NCBI GenBank assembly: GCA_964030475.1
Contig: CAXIPT010000016.1
Location: 248,001 to 312,000, forward strand
Source of the DNA: Tethya wilhelma
Taxonomy: Eukaryota; Porifera; Demospongiae; Tethyida; Tethyidae
Direction of reading: 5' to 3'
DNA: 64,000 bases
Each line of letters starts with the position of its first letter. Position 1 is the first letter of the stretch. This document shows, piece after piece, positions 14,201 through 27,200 of the stretch. A program made the translations under genes and the position numbers. The notes beneath the pieces are model-generated. The model ran no database searches, had not been told where the DNA came from, and worked only from the letters and a program-made list of their open reading frames with translations.

Positions 14201-17200
14201 ATGGAAACATCCACATACAGTACAATTGTTAACAAAGGTTGCCTGTAAATCCTTCAGTCTAACGTAACTAATGAACACACTTTCAACATAATGTAAATCC
14301 AGTTACGGCACAATTGGATAACAATTCTCACACAATTAAAACATGATCACCTTCTTGTCCACAGATCTCACAAGGTTTACTCTGAGCTGGCTTGAACTCC
14401 TCCCTAATGATAGTAAAATTAGGCTCATGGGTAGCTAGTCCCAACATGATGAGGTCAGCATCAGCACCATAGAGGCAGTGATGTGTGTTAGGATCATGGT
14501 CTGGCTGAGACCTCTGGTGACGAATGTAATCCATGATCTTGTGTTCACCCTCTCCAGGAACATTGGCATCTGAAAGGATGACCTGAATAGAGAGCAATAG
14601 CAAATAGACTCCATAGCAAGTGAACTTATAATGAATTTACACCAAATGGGTACTTTGTACTTTATACCGTAGATCGGGAAATTTTCGCCGTTAAAAAATT
14701 TTCACCACGCGCGCGAGTGGCGAAAATTAAACGCGCGAAAATTTAAAACGTATGGTGATCTTTACCGAATCGGTCAAAGTGGCGAAAATTAAACACGCGA
14801 AAATTAAACAAGCGAAAATTTACAGCGGCGAAAATTTCCCGATCTACGGTTATCAAGATTTTTCGAAAAGCATAGTACACAAAATCCTGAATTGTGTGTG
14901 GCTTCTAAATAAAATAATGCACAAACAGCAATATTAATTTTCTCCCCTCTCAGTACCACCATACTGAAAGAAATTTAGTGATCAGTTTTTCTTACTCATT
15001 GACATACTTTAATTGTTTCTGTGGTATGTATGGTATGTGTTTTTAGTCAGTCTCTAGTGGTAATTAATCTTATCATGTACCATATTTCCCTGGTTTAAAG
15101 CCGGGTCCAAATTAATGCCTGACTCAATGCCAGGGGCAGCTAGTGCAAATTGTGTATTAAAACTTGGGGTTCAAAAAAACAAAGGGTTCCTGAAATTGAG
15201 CACACCACGTGGCTGTAAAACTCATGTAAACTTATGTGAGCACTTCAAAACTAAGCCAACAGAGATGATGCCACAGCAGAGAAAAGCATACAAAATCTCT
15301 GAAACATGCAGAGAAAGCTGCAAAAAGTGGAAGCTGCGTGATCATGCAAGCCTTGGCTCACTTAAATTTTGGCTAAAATTGTCAATGTGACTCTTACCAA
15401 TCTTTCTCACTGGGTCTCAATTAAACATCAGTCTCTAGTTAACGCTGCTGGAAATAGCCATTAGAAAATATATGCTCGGGCTTATAAATGGGGAAATACT
15501 GTAGGTCACAATCATATCAGAAATCTACCACAATACAACATAATTAACAGAAAATAGTACAGTACATGCTATACCTCCTGATATACTGACTAGCTATATG
15601 ACAACAAACACTTACTGATAACAACTAGTTCTACAATACAGTAATCGTCAAAAATTAAACTCTTATTATAATAATCTGATATTTAGTTGGTGCTATAAAT
15701 AGAGCAGAATAAGAAACACAATTTTAAAATAAATTATAATAAAGTTACGTGTTATCCTGTTCATGCATATCAATGATTACCAACTACAGAATTAATGACA
15801 CATTCCTGTGGTCCAGCTGGAGTACTAAATAGAGGAGGATATTCATTGCTGTGCTCTAGTCTATACGGCACAGGATCTCTCAATTGTTCATAGTCACTTC
15901 GGTTATTCCAACACAACTTTTGCTTTAAAAAATCCTTAAGCTTAAAAATAACTCTTTTGGGAAATATATTACAGGTAAGTAGCAGAGCTCCATAAACAGG
16001 GGGAAGAAGCAAAACAAAGCAAAAAAATCTATACCATCTGCGATAGACATGAATGGGGTCAAAGAACTTTGCAAATGAAAATGAAACAATTACAAAACTA
16101 ATTAGTGTGAGTAGAGAAAGAAACAAAACATCCAACACCACATATCTTGTTTTATCATATGGTCTTACTAGAGCAACCAAGACAGTCATTGCCAATGACA
16201 ACACACCTCCAAGAGCATAGTACAATGGACTGGTAGTCACTGAAAACAAGAATAGATTCACCAACCTAAATCCTAGATAGATGCCTGCAAAATAGCGACA
16301 ATCGTAAGGTTCGGTCTTGTAATAACCTTGAAGAGTGTAGATGAACATGTGTACAGCATTGCTGTGTACATGACAATAGTATTTGCAGCGCTGAAAACAG
16401 CTAGTAGGATAGAGACAGAGCAGGAGGAGTGGGATGATATTGAACACCAGGAGCATTACTAGGGCGACTATTGCATAAGGTAGGTGTTCCCTTCCAAAGT
16501 ACTTTACTGTTCCTTCGTAGTAGAGGTATCGATTTGGTACAGCATCACCATTGACATCGTACAAGGATACTGGTGTTAGAAGGTCAAATGAGATGTTAGC
16601 AATCTTCACGTACGACAACAAGAAGAAGGTGACAAATGCATCAACTAGAGAAGACTGAATGTTTCACTCTCTGCGAATCTTGGCAAATATCCAATTAAAA
16701 GGCTTCCACAAACAAACAACTAAAGGCGTAGGGTACCTCTCATAGAGATGGACCAGAATGTAAGTAACAAAGATCAATACCATGGGATACACAGCAACAG
16801 CATATTCAAGAGCAAAGGTCTGAAGTGTAGTAGTGTCAGGATGTAAGCAAAAGGGCTGATAAAATGCTCGGAATATATCAAGATTCCACATCATGTGAAG
16901 AGATGTAATGAGTTTAAGACCAACAACTGACATTCCAGGGTAAGCATTTGTTGCCAATAATCTCATTTGGACTGGAGCTGCAATCAGTTGACTCGCTAAA
17001 ATATATGTGCTGAGTTTCGGGGACAATACTTTTATTCTAAATATGATAATAATTAAAAATACCAGAGTGAGAGGTAGGAAAGCCACAGCAATGTACTTCA
17101 AAAAGTTGTACTTGTAGTCTTCACACTTTACACAAGCCAATAGGTAGGAATACACAGCAGGAGCATAACCATGCTGACACTTGCCACAGTTCTGACCTGT

Positions 17201-20200
17201 CCTGTGAATACCAATTCTTGTACAATCATGAAAATGAAGTGTATTGCTTCTGAAGTATATAGGTCTTACATACTGATAGTCAACGAAATTACATTCAAAT
17301 ATGCAGTGCCCTACCACAGTCTTGTTAAGGAGGTCACTAAATGTCAAGCAATAACAGGTCAACAAGAAGATGTCATCCAGTGAGTTAGATTCACAGTGAA
17401 TAGTGCCACTCAGACTATCTCCACATTCACAACGACCACTCTTCAGCCGGCTCCATGGATGTTTGTTACACGAAGCTAGTTGATCACCAATTTCTTCACT
17501 TGAGGCAAAGTAGAATGATGTAAAAACTACACAAAACCATATAGCTATAATTCGAAAAAGCTCCATAACATTCATACTGAGCTACGAATAGTGGACCAGC
17601 TACAAAACCTAAATGCAAAATAGCATACTTGTATGATTACAAAACAATTGGCTTTGTTTTGATTTCATATACAGCTATTTAGAAATAGTGATAATTCTTA
17701 ATAGAAACATATGTTTCTGTTTATCTAATACATTTTGTTTTGCTTTCTTTATTCTACTATAAATGTATGAAAACATTGAAACTGGTGTTAGGAAGTCATG
17801 TGCAAACTTTATTGATTGTGGTCTCAGAGCTACGCTAATTTTACATTTACCTAAATATATTAACAACACAACTATCAGGAATTGCGAAAATTCTACAGAT
17901 ATTTAGAATAGATACATGTACATAAATAGACATGTAAACTAATAAACCAGCACTGAATTAAACTTTCCAACTATTAATGTGAATGTGTTCAAAAGCAGCT
18001 GGATCCAGGAGGGGGAGGGGTTTCGTTAGGATGATCTTACTTTGGGCAAGCTTGCAAACAAACAGTAGAAATCATACTACTCACCCTAAGATGGAATATA
18101 AGTCTTAGAAAAAGAAAAGCCTACATACTTGCACAAAACAGCAAGTCAGCTACCTAACACGAGATACAATGGTGGAAGTGGTCAGACCAAAATTTTCTGC
18201 ACATTAGTCCAAACCCTTCATTTTAAAATTTTGGATCCATCTCTAAATAGTACAAACTCTGATCATGAGCTTTTTTGAACAATCAAAACCTACTAAGTCT
18301 AACCGTCCTACACCAGCCATACCTTCAGCATAGTATTCTTTCAGCCAATCCATACATAATGTTAGTGGAACACAGAATGCTAGCTCTATAGTATATTAGA
18401 GGACATAATTAGCTGAATAGCTAAGATCAATTTCCACAAAATATGATGACGATATAATTATGCACAATGATAAATACAGTCTACATACAACTGCATGAAA
18501 ATACGGCTGGGTACCAATTATTATTTAGTCTAGTGCTAAGAAAGCAAACGTAATTACAACAATTTACATTTGACAGTTTCATGAACTATGTAAACATATT
18601 TGGACTAACATATATTACTCAGAGATTAAACCATTTACTATCAAATCATTATTCTCAAAACTTATCCATCAAGAAAATATACAATACCGTAGAGGTGAAA
18701 AGCCAACATGGAATGTCTGCTAACCTCAATAGCACACAAACATTATAGCAGGGACTAGCCAGTACCATATAACTTGTGGGTTCAATAACTTTTTAGAATA
18801 AACTAAGAGTATCATACGCAAAATCTGTATATCTTGCACATTTTGTTGCTGTTTATAGCAATTATACACATTCATCACTGAAAAAGTTTACTACCTCAAC
18901 ATAATATACAAAAAAAGTTTAGTAACATGATTATTTCTTATGTTAATTTCAAAGTTAAGACCAGATCTATAATTATTCATTTCTCTAGTTACTATACACT
19001 GACTGCATTCACTGGGAACAAAGACAAAATACAATAATTAAAAAAAAAATTAATAAATGCATAATAATATTATAACAATATTAATTTAACTTAATTCCAC
19101 ACTAAATACTATTCTGGTAGGCTAATCATATGTTCTTGAGGACCGGGATGCTTCAAAAGAGGGGAGTATTCACCACTGTGCACAATACCATAAACAGACA
19201 TTGGATCTCTCCGATGGTCTTCATCACTCTGCTCTTTAGGCCTACAATACTACTGTAAAGTATGCTTTATGGTAAGCAATACTTTGTTTGGTAGCAGTTT
19301 GAACAAAAGAAGACCCATTCCATACATCGGTGGAATCAACAAAAGAAAATATGCATAACTATACCATTTATGGTACACAAATATAGGGTCAAGAAAACGT
19401 GAAGATGAAAAGGCAATAATTCCGAAGCTAATTAGTGTGAATAGAGATAAAAACAAAACATCCAATACCACATATCTTGTTTTATCGTATGGTCTTACTA
19501 GAGCAACCAAGACAGTCATTGCCAATGACAACACGCCTCCAAGAGCATAGTACAATGGACTGGTAGTCACTGAAAACAAGAATAGATTCACCAACCTAAA
19601 CCCTAGATAGATGCCTGCAAAATAGCGACAATCGTAAGGTTTGGTTTTGTAATAACCTTGAAGAGTGTAGATGAACATGTGTACACCATTGCTGTGTACA
19701 TGACAATAGTATTTGCAGCGCTGAAAGCAGCTAGTAGGATTGCTATGTACATGACAATAGTCTTTGCAGCGTTGAAAATAGCTAGTAGGATAGAGACAGA
19801 GCAGGAGCAGTGGGATGATATTGAACACCAGAAGCATTACTAGGGCTACTATTGCATAAGGTAGGTGTTCCCTTCCAAAGTACTCTACTGTTCCTTCGTA
19901 GTAGAGGTATCGATTTGGTACAGCATCACCATTGACATCGTACAAGGATACTGGTGTTAGAAGGTCAAATGAGATATTAGCAATCTTCACGTACGACAAC
20001 AAGAAGAAAGTGACAAATGCATCGACTAGAGAAGACTGAATGTTCCACTCTCTGCGAATCTTGGCAAATATCCAATTGAAAGGTTTCCACAAACAAACAA
20101 CTAAAGGCGTAGGGTACCTCTCGTAGAGATGGACTAGAATGTACGTAACGAAGATCAATACCATGGGATACACAGCAACAGCATATTCAAGAGCAAAGGT

Positions 20201-23200
20201 CTGAAGTGTAGTAGTGTCGGGATGTAAGCAAAAGGGCTGATAAAATGCTCGGAATATATCAAGATTCCATATCATGTGAAGAGATGCAAATGCCTGAAGA
20301 CCAACAACTGATGCTTGGGAATACAAATTTATTGCAAGGATTCTTACTTGGACTGGAGCTGCTATCAGTTGACTGATTAAAATGTACGTATTCAGTTTTG
20401 GTGACATTACCTTGATTCTAAATATGATGACGACAAAAAATACCAGAGTGAGAGGTAGGAAAGCCACAGCAATGTACTTCAGCCAGTTGTACTTGTAGTC
20501 TTCACACTTTACACAAGCCAATAGGTAGGAATACACAGCAGGAGCATAACCATGCTGACACTTGCCACAGTTCTGACCTGTCCTGTGAATACCATTTCTT
20601 GTACAATCAACATAATGCCAGCTATTATTCTCAAAATGGGAGGTTTGAAGATACTGGTTGTCCAAAATATCGCAACGAAATATGCAATGCCCTACTAATG
20701 TCTTGTTGAACAGCTCACTGTATGTCATGCAGTGGCAAGTCAATAAAGAGGCGTCCATTGTTTCTGAGTCACACCTAATGGCACCATGAAGCTGATCTCC
20801 ACACTTGCACTGATGGCTTTGGTCATCTTGTCTGCTCCATGGGTACTGGAGGCATTCAGAAAAATTACCATGTTCATTCTCAACATGTGATGCAACAGAC
20901 TGACAGTGATTTGAAAGAAGATGTAGTGATATAATATAACAAAGCACTTGCAGAAGTTGACTGGCCATTATAGTCTTTCAGTCCTCTTTGAACATTTGAT
21001 ACTACAAGACTTCTACATTTATGTCCAGGGTTGTTTTCAGTACCAATGATGCAATAAAAAGCAAAAAAGGAATGACTATGCACATATATACTACATGCAG
21101 CGAGTGCTAAACTAACTATCAACATGACTGCTAAACTAGGCCTACTGAACTTAAAACTACACGGATACCCCAATATAATATGTGTATGTACAAAGGTCAT
21201 GCAGTTTTAGATGCATTAAGGATGCATTGTTACTAGTAGAGGAGTGGTCACTCAAGTTATGTAGCTATAAGGACTAGATTGCCATGCCCTAGGTTTATCT
21301 ACCTGCAGGAAATGGTGGGCAAAATGATTCGAAGGTTTGCAAACATCATCATGACAATAAATAAATAAACATTAACCTTTTATTTTAAGATACCTCATTT
21401 AATGCGACTCCAGTTTCATTTTTGTCATTTTACTGTAAAAACCATGCCCAAAGAAAATCAATACAATTATTACAATTTTCAGAGATAATTGACAAACTCC
21501 AAATCAAACCTAAGAATCAACTGAACTAAACTTACAGTCATAAATGTTCATGACTGTAATCCGGGCAATAATCATAAATGAACTACATGCATGTTGTTAC
21601 AGTACAGAATCAAATTGGCACACTTACCATTACACCTTGCCATGCAGGGTTGCTGTTCATCCTCTCATGAACATAGTACCTTAGACAGCTTGCAAGTCTT
21701 GCCATAAACTCAGTACCAGGAGTGATACAATTGCTATCAAAATGAGATTCCTTGGGTTTCTTTGGAGGAAGAAGGCAGCCTTGTGCTTCAAGCTTTTCAC
21801 GGATTCGTGACACTTCATCAATCTTCTCACTGTACATGTCATATAATAATCCTGATGTCAATACGGTTATAATTCACAGAGCAATCAAGCAATGAAATAC
21901 ACAGGCAATATTGTGAGATGAATACTTACATGCTTTCCTTGGCTGCTCTAAATCGTCTTGATCTCTGTTGGTTCATTTTTGCTCTGGGAGCAACACCATC
22001 TATTGCCATGTAGAGCAAGCGACGAGGCCTCACAATATTGAAGATACGATCAATGTACTCAAAAATGGCAACCATCATTTCATCCTCATCCTTTGGAGCT
22101 GGCCTAACAAGTTAAATCAATCCAGAAAATACTTGTGATAAAAATTACATTTATATTCTACAATACTACAAAACTATTCTAATCATGAAGTTCTGCTAGG
22201 GCAAATCCAGAAATTATCATGCTTAACTTTGTAACTTATTGTGTGGTATCTTTTCCCCTGTATCTATTTTGGAGCAATTAGAAAAAAGCACATGTGCATT
22301 GTAGTTATGGTCACTTCTGTAAGTTATACATGTACCTCGAACACTGAAACAAAATGATACCATACTGTATAGCATGAAATTATCGTTGGTGCAAAACTTT
22401 GTATAATCTCATTTGTATTGCAGCCACTTGTAATACAGTACACAAAATGTGGAAGTAAATTTTCAGTTTTAATTTTCATATACTTGAATAGCATACAAAT
22501 ATAAGAAATTTGCACCATGTACACAAAATTTTTCCACTATATGGTACCTTTCAGAAATTACTATGTAATAAGTTCTAAGTAGACTTAACTCTGTCAACAA
22601 GGTAAAGATTATTGTATACTAGCTATTATGTAACTTACTTGTCCTCAGGGTGACAGCATGGATGAATGATACCATTCATGTCAAGGTAGAGATTATCAAA
22701 CTCTACATCATTAGGATTAGGTTGGGTGGCATCCACAGGAATGTCATAACCATCAAGCTTCTTCAACTAGCAGTATTTAACAATTGACATAATGACTTAA
22801 AATGAAGCATGCAGTCATTAAACAAATCATGCAGATTGACAGATGGATGACTGAGTAATACAAGTACATCTTAAACAAACCGCACTGCTAGAAATATAAA
22901 TGAAAAATTTTATAGTTTTAAACGCTTCTTAAATTTAATCCGCCAATATGTTGTTGACTCATGTAAATGTGCTTGGGCAAATGACTATCAAATTTTATTT
23001 CGATCATTTTTCTTTTTTTAGTTCTGTGACTAACTTAAACAGTCAGAGTCCTGATAAATGACCAAAAACCTCACAGTGTCAAGAAAGTACATCTTGCATG
23101 TGAGAAAATATCTGGTAGCAGTATGACTGTTAATGTATAGATATAGTATTAACAGCACTATGAATCTCATCAACAGTCACTGTCCAAAGTTTGCCTTTAT

Positions 23201-23544
23201 GGTGAATTTATGGTTGCATATTGTTACATTTATACAGAGTTGGGAAACTAGCTACCTCGAGCAACACAACAGTCTAAAATCAGAACAGTCATGCAAGGCG
23301 GTTCCCCTGTACATCGTTTGCTTATATGGCTAGGTCTCTGACACAGCATAGTATCTATGGTCCATTGGACACAGCACTGACACAGTGACAGTCCCATATA
23401 GAAGAACACTTAACAAAACTATCCACATAAAACTAATCGCGGATTATAGAGTACACTATTCACAAATACCTTTTCTTCCACACATGACACTACTATGGTG
23501 GGGTACTTCCTAGAGAGCCACCTGAAGAACGCCGGAACACCCAT
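6191..23544 (-). CDS. XRN2: 5'-3' exoribonuclease 2 (nuclear Rat1/Xrn2)
   Basis: About 20 minus-strand exons run from ATG at 23542-23544 (protein start [15 protein letters not shown]) to TAA at 6191-6193. The XRN N-terminal nuclease half is well conserved: [57 protein letters not shown] and [23 protein letters not shown] zinc knuckle ([14 protein letters not shown]) is split by the intron between 13833 and 14351. Known animal XRN2 carries this knuckle and XRN1 does not, so it supports XRN2. Later exons hold [17 protein letters not shown] and [14 protein letters not shown]. The C-terminal exons (about 6191-6842) are a Tyr/Ser/Gly/Pro-rich disordered tail. XRN2 degrades uncapped nuclear RNA, drives torpedo termination and trims rRNA and snoRNA. 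The intron 14583 to about 21627 hosts two other genes. Confidence 0.95.
6855..6902. repeat. (TG)n microsatellite
   Basis: GT dinucleotide run in an XRN2 intron, just upstream (in gene direction) of the exon for the Tyr/Ser/Gly-rich tail. Shorter runs of the same type occur at about 6388-6407, 11163-11207 (ending in an N near 11208) and 11322-11365. Confidence 0.9.
12376..12583. mobile_element. MITE, CCGTATACCGC-ended, in XRN2 intron
   Basis: The left end TACCGTATACCGCTTAATTT is repeated in reverse complement at the right end (AAATTAAGCGGTATACGGTA), with further GCGAAAATT-type complementarity inside. The terminal TA on each side suggests a TA target duplication, as for Tc1/mariner-type elements. 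No coding capacity. Confidence 0.85.
13915..14123. mobile_element. MITE of the CCGTA family, second copy
   Basis: The ends TACCGTATAGCGGGTATTTT and AAAATACCCACTATACGGTA are inverted repeats, and TTCGTGG/CCACGAA motifs alternate inside. It shares size (about 210 bp), TA flanks and the outermost CCGTA with the element at 12376-12583, but the inner sequence has diverged. Confidence 0.85.
14665..14852. mobile_element. MITE of the CCGTA family, third copy
   Basis: CCGTAGATCGGGAAATTTTC at the left is inverted at the right (GAAAATTTCCCGATCTACGG). The interior is made of several GCGAAAATT repeats. It lies next to the XRN2 exon 14351-14582. Confidence 0.85.
15078..15503. mobile_element. MITE with TATTTCCC ends
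   Basis: The left end TACCATATTTCCCTGGTTTA and the reverse complement of the right end (TACAGTATTTCCCCATTTAT) agree over about 28 bases with a few mismatches, continuing into AAGCC. An internal 91-codon reading frame (15115-15390) has no recognisable domain. I regard it as part of the element rather than a host gene. Confidence 0.7.
15770..17575 (-). pseudogene. Multi-pass 'CGKC' membrane protein, paralog A (one in-frame TGA)
   Basis: An intronless minus-strand reading frame nested in an XRN2 intron. It has a signal peptide, then a Cys-rich ectodomain with [17 protein letters not shown] and [20 protein letters not shown]. After these come about ten predicted membrane helices, starting at [20 protein letters not shown], and a cytoplasmic tail ending SVVGNH. 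Compared with paralog B, a TGG (Trp) codon in RREWNIQ is TGA here (16664-16666). The frame is otherwise open on both sides, giving halves of 303 and 283 aa. The function is unknown; I know similar proteins only as uncharacterised sponge families, and channel-like or GPCR-like roles are guesses. It is either a recent pseudogene, a stop-readthrough gene or a base-call error. Confidence 0.8.
17900..19108. other. Spacer between nested paralogs, no feature seen
   Basis: AT-rich XRN2 intron sequence between the nested genes. I find no conserved reading frame, no clear inverted repeat and no RNA gene. A promoter for paralog A could lie around 17580-17900. Confidence 0.5.
19109..20968 (-). CDS. Multi-pass 'CGKC' membrane protein, paralog B (TAG before conserved tail)
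   Basis: Intronless and same strand as paralog A, with the stop-free frame at 19250-20968 (572 aa). It has a signal peptide ([20 protein letters not shown]), a Cys-rich N-terminal domain with the motif [13 protein letters not shown], and about ten hydrophobic segments. Among the conserved parts are [20 protein letters not shown] and [20 protein letters not shown]. It keeps the Trp that is a stop in A. Within it, 16-17 residues (around [17 protein letters not shown]) are tandemly duplicated, absent from A. The frame ends at TAG 19250-19252, yet 46 more in-frame codons to TAG 19109-19111 align with the tail of A (GEYSPLL versus NEYPPLF, GPQE in both). The tail is thus lost by a stop, or kept by readthrough or splicing. 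Function unknown. Confidence 0.82.
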
Positions 23545-24235
23545 GAGGCACGGTTTCTTAATAAAGCACACTGCATGCAGCAAAGGTTAAAGTCCAGCTG
23601 CGCGGGTGGGTGTAACCAAAAATCTCCAGCTTTGTACTGTAAATACAAGACAGAAGACAAACCTTTCACTGTAAGTTTTGTGCTTTAATTTTCTTACTCT
23701 AAATCAGTAAAAAAAGTGTTCAGATGAAGTCATATCTGGACGTCTATGCATAAATTTGTCAGAAAAATATAATTGCTGCATGTAGATCTATGGATCTACA
23801 GCAAGCAAGAAATTACCCAGTCTAGTTTTACTACATACCCACCTGTATTATTTTTGACATTCTAAACATATGCTTTTTGCTGTAGCATAATTTACTGTCG
23901 TATTGCATACGACAAAATAAATTGATGCTGTTGACAGTTGAGGGGTTGGCTGGTGTGTTAGGTACATACCTGGCATGAGAACCAGGGAGGCAGGAACTGC
24001 CCTGTTTTTGTGCCAAAAGAAAACCGAGCCATGATCCATAAATTATTGCCTGTAATGCGTGCATATCAGCTACATTATAGTTGTAGTTCATTAATACATA
24101 CATTCTGTAGTCTAATAAATTTCAACTCAGAATGCACCAAACTTCTTACATCGATCAATGTTTTGTGGAAATGGTTTTTAAAATATATGTCCTGTTTATC
24201 TTATTTTTGATGTCACAGCTTAAATTTATAAAACT
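23545..24235. promoter_or_regulatory. Divergent intergenic region between XRN2 and aquaporin
   Basis: This 690-bp gap separates two start codons facing away from each other. It must hold the 5' UTRs and promoters of both genes, possibly as a shared bidirectional promoter. No specific factor site can be assigned by eye. Confidence 0.5.
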
Positions 24236-27200
24236 ATGTCTGAAAAGAGTTACCTCCTGGCCAAGCCCACTAATACTGGAGACTTAGAAGACTCAACAAC
24301 AATGCAGCGTGTTGCCAGACTTAACAAGCGTTCCAGGGATGTAATTGAAAGGAACTGGGCCAAAGCAGTGAGACTAATTCGTGCTAGGGAATTCTTTGCA
24401 GAGTTCTTGGGGACATTCGTGCTCATAGTAAGTGAATAAACATTACTCATAATGTGTGTGTAATTATAGTCATGTGTCTTGTGTTTGTCATGTGTTCTAT
24501 ATATAATGACATTCATAGCTGATCATTACAATAACATCACAATGAGATCTAGAACTTGCTATGCTAGCTGCTGCATGTGAACTGGCAGCATTAAGCATTA
24601 GGTCAGCCTTCATTGATACAACCTAATTTACTGAATCATATTTAGGAAGAGGGACAGCTAAACTTTAATGAATAATGCATCAGTAAATTGTAATTTAATT
24701 AATTAAGACCGTTGTCTATATCCGAGTGCTTGCATATTTCGAGATTATTCATTCTCTCTCCAGATTTTAGAGCTGCATTGGTGCAACAGTTCTGAAAATT
24801 ATAGATTCTCACACTCAAGTGTTGTGTGCATTCTAGTCTATCCGGCTAGACCCTTGTCCTTCGTCATGTTGCATGTGCCGATAGAGAGGGTCTAGCAAAG
24901 GTGACGTTTAATGAGATTTCAACTGACCAATCAGATTCAACTACCCAGTAGTAATATACGTGTGGGCAGTAGTTTGCATGCTTGGAAATAACCACGTGTT
25001 CTATTACTGAAGTATGCTAGTTATCGATAATTTCTAGAGCTTTTGTAGTATTTTCGTACTCAAAAAAGACTTGAAACAGTCTTAGATGTAGCCCTAAGGC
25101 ATTTAACTTTGCAACAAAAGTACAAAGAGACCGAACAGTGCATGTGGAACAGATTCTACCTAACTACCTGTCCAGTCTATCGACTTCTACTCCATCAATA
25201 ATGGACTTTTGTCCTGTTTGCCATCCTTTTCTAAAACAATGTGCACAGTCAGCGCATATTTAATTCCGTGTTTTTGTTAATTGTGCTTTGAATGTGACCT
25301 TTGCTAGACCCTCTCTCTCGGTATGCGCAACGAGACTAAGGAGGAGGGTCTAGCTCGATAGACTACACTCAATCATTGAATTTGTGTGCATAAATCATGA
25401 TTCATATGGTACATATTATGATAGAAGCAAAAACCTCTCTCTGTATTAGATATTTGGATGTGGTTCTATTGCCCAGTCTGTGTTAAGTCAAGGTAACAAT
25501 GGTGAATTTCTTTCCATCAACGTTGGGTGGTTCATTGGTCTAACCATGGGCTGTTACATGGCCATTGGGATCAGTGGAGCTCACTTAAACCCTGCTGTTA
25601 CTCTGGCTATGGCACTTCGTGGAAGAACATGCTGGCTAAAGGTATACTACTGTATGTATCCTCTCAATTCAAGTATAGCACAAATAGCAATATAAGATTG
25701 CGGTATAGGAGGGTCTCTGCCTGTCAGAATACTTCATTGTTTCAGTCATTCAAATAAAGCAGTTTCCATGCATGCATAAGGTAGACCAATATTTCGTGGG
25801 TAGACCAATGGCCCTCATACCTTAAGAACCATTTAGGTAGGTTGTAATTAGTATCTTAAGTCATAGCTACTAGTTACTTTTGTACAGTGCATATCTACCA
25901 CTAATTTTACATAATGATGATTCTTTTTGGATACAGGTCATTCCTTACTGGATCGCTCAGTTTCTTGGAGCCTTTTTGGCTTCAGCTCTTGTCTATGGTG
26001 TCTATGTAGGTAAGTACCTTCATTACCTGCTATCTCCGATAGCCAGTAGAGGGAGGGGGGACAGACTGGCCTGGCACCCAAAACTTTTCCACCACTGTGT
26101 ACAGTACTACAAACCTATTTTATCTCTGCCTCACTAAAAATCTTACAGCCAGACTCCCACTTCCAGTATACAAGCCCACAAATTAGCCAATTGCAATATT
26201 CACAAGTACTAGCCTTGTTTCAAACCTCTAGAGGGCCTACTACTACTCTTTGTATCTGTTGGGAAATTTAGACTCTGGTATTACAGTGTGCTATATATTT
26301 TGAGTAATAATATTGTTTAGCAGTCATCTTTGGTCAGAATCTAGACTGTCCAAAACAAACTTTTGATCTTTCTTTCGCTGCTACAAAGCTTTAGGGAGCA
26401 TTTGAGCTAGCAAGTGAGCATATGATACAGTTCACTGAACAGGAGGGGCTAATATTAGCAAATTCAGTGTATGTAGCCTCTGATTACACAAAAAATTTTG
26501 GCGTGCTAGTATTTCTTTGCTCCTTTCATGAAATCATGGCTACATCCCTTTGCTATATTGTCTATGGTGATGACTACTAGACATTGCTTCTTTTATGTTA
26601 TTCAGATGCAGTGAAGAATTTTGAAGCATGTAACAAATTCTGCGTTAAGAACTACACTGGACCAGCCATGTGCAATGAGCCTGGCTCTGAAGTCTCCTAC
26701 ACCCCATACACTCCATTGTGTACTGGAAAGATTTGGGCAACTTATCCACAACCATTCCTAAGCATTGCTGATGGTGTTCTTGACCAAGTGAGTAACCTAA
26801 TTTCTACTCTATAATTGTGGCCATCCTTGTGTTTGAGGTGTGCTTTAAATTTTGTCCTTGGCTTCTGTCTATACAGTTACTTGCACTGAATCAGTTGAGT
26901 TACTGGTTGTAGTCAAACTCCACAAAGATAGTTGAAACTATGACTATTTGAAATTTTGTATCTAGGTTTGTGGCCATGCTTGTGTGTTTAAGGTGTGCAT
27001 TAATTATTAGTCCTCGGCTTCTGTGCATGCACTGAATCAATTTGCTGCTTGTAGTCAAACTTCAAATGATGGTTAAAAACTTTTGCCATTTCAGAATTTT
27101 GTATGTAGATTTCTAGCTGGTATCCTTACCTGAAGTTTGTATGTGGACTATATATACTGCTGAAAATTTAATTTTAGCAATTTACGGTATTCATAAAGTA

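Noticed and set aside
15115..15390. 91-codon plus-strand frame
   Set aside because: Inside the TATTTCCC-ended MITE and unlike any known protein; described with the element instead.
17675..17869. Possible third relict of the CGKC membrane family (minus strand, [10 protein letters not shown] resembling [10 protein letters not shown])
   Set aside because: Only about 10 residues resemble the paralogs and the flanks do not align; too weak to call.
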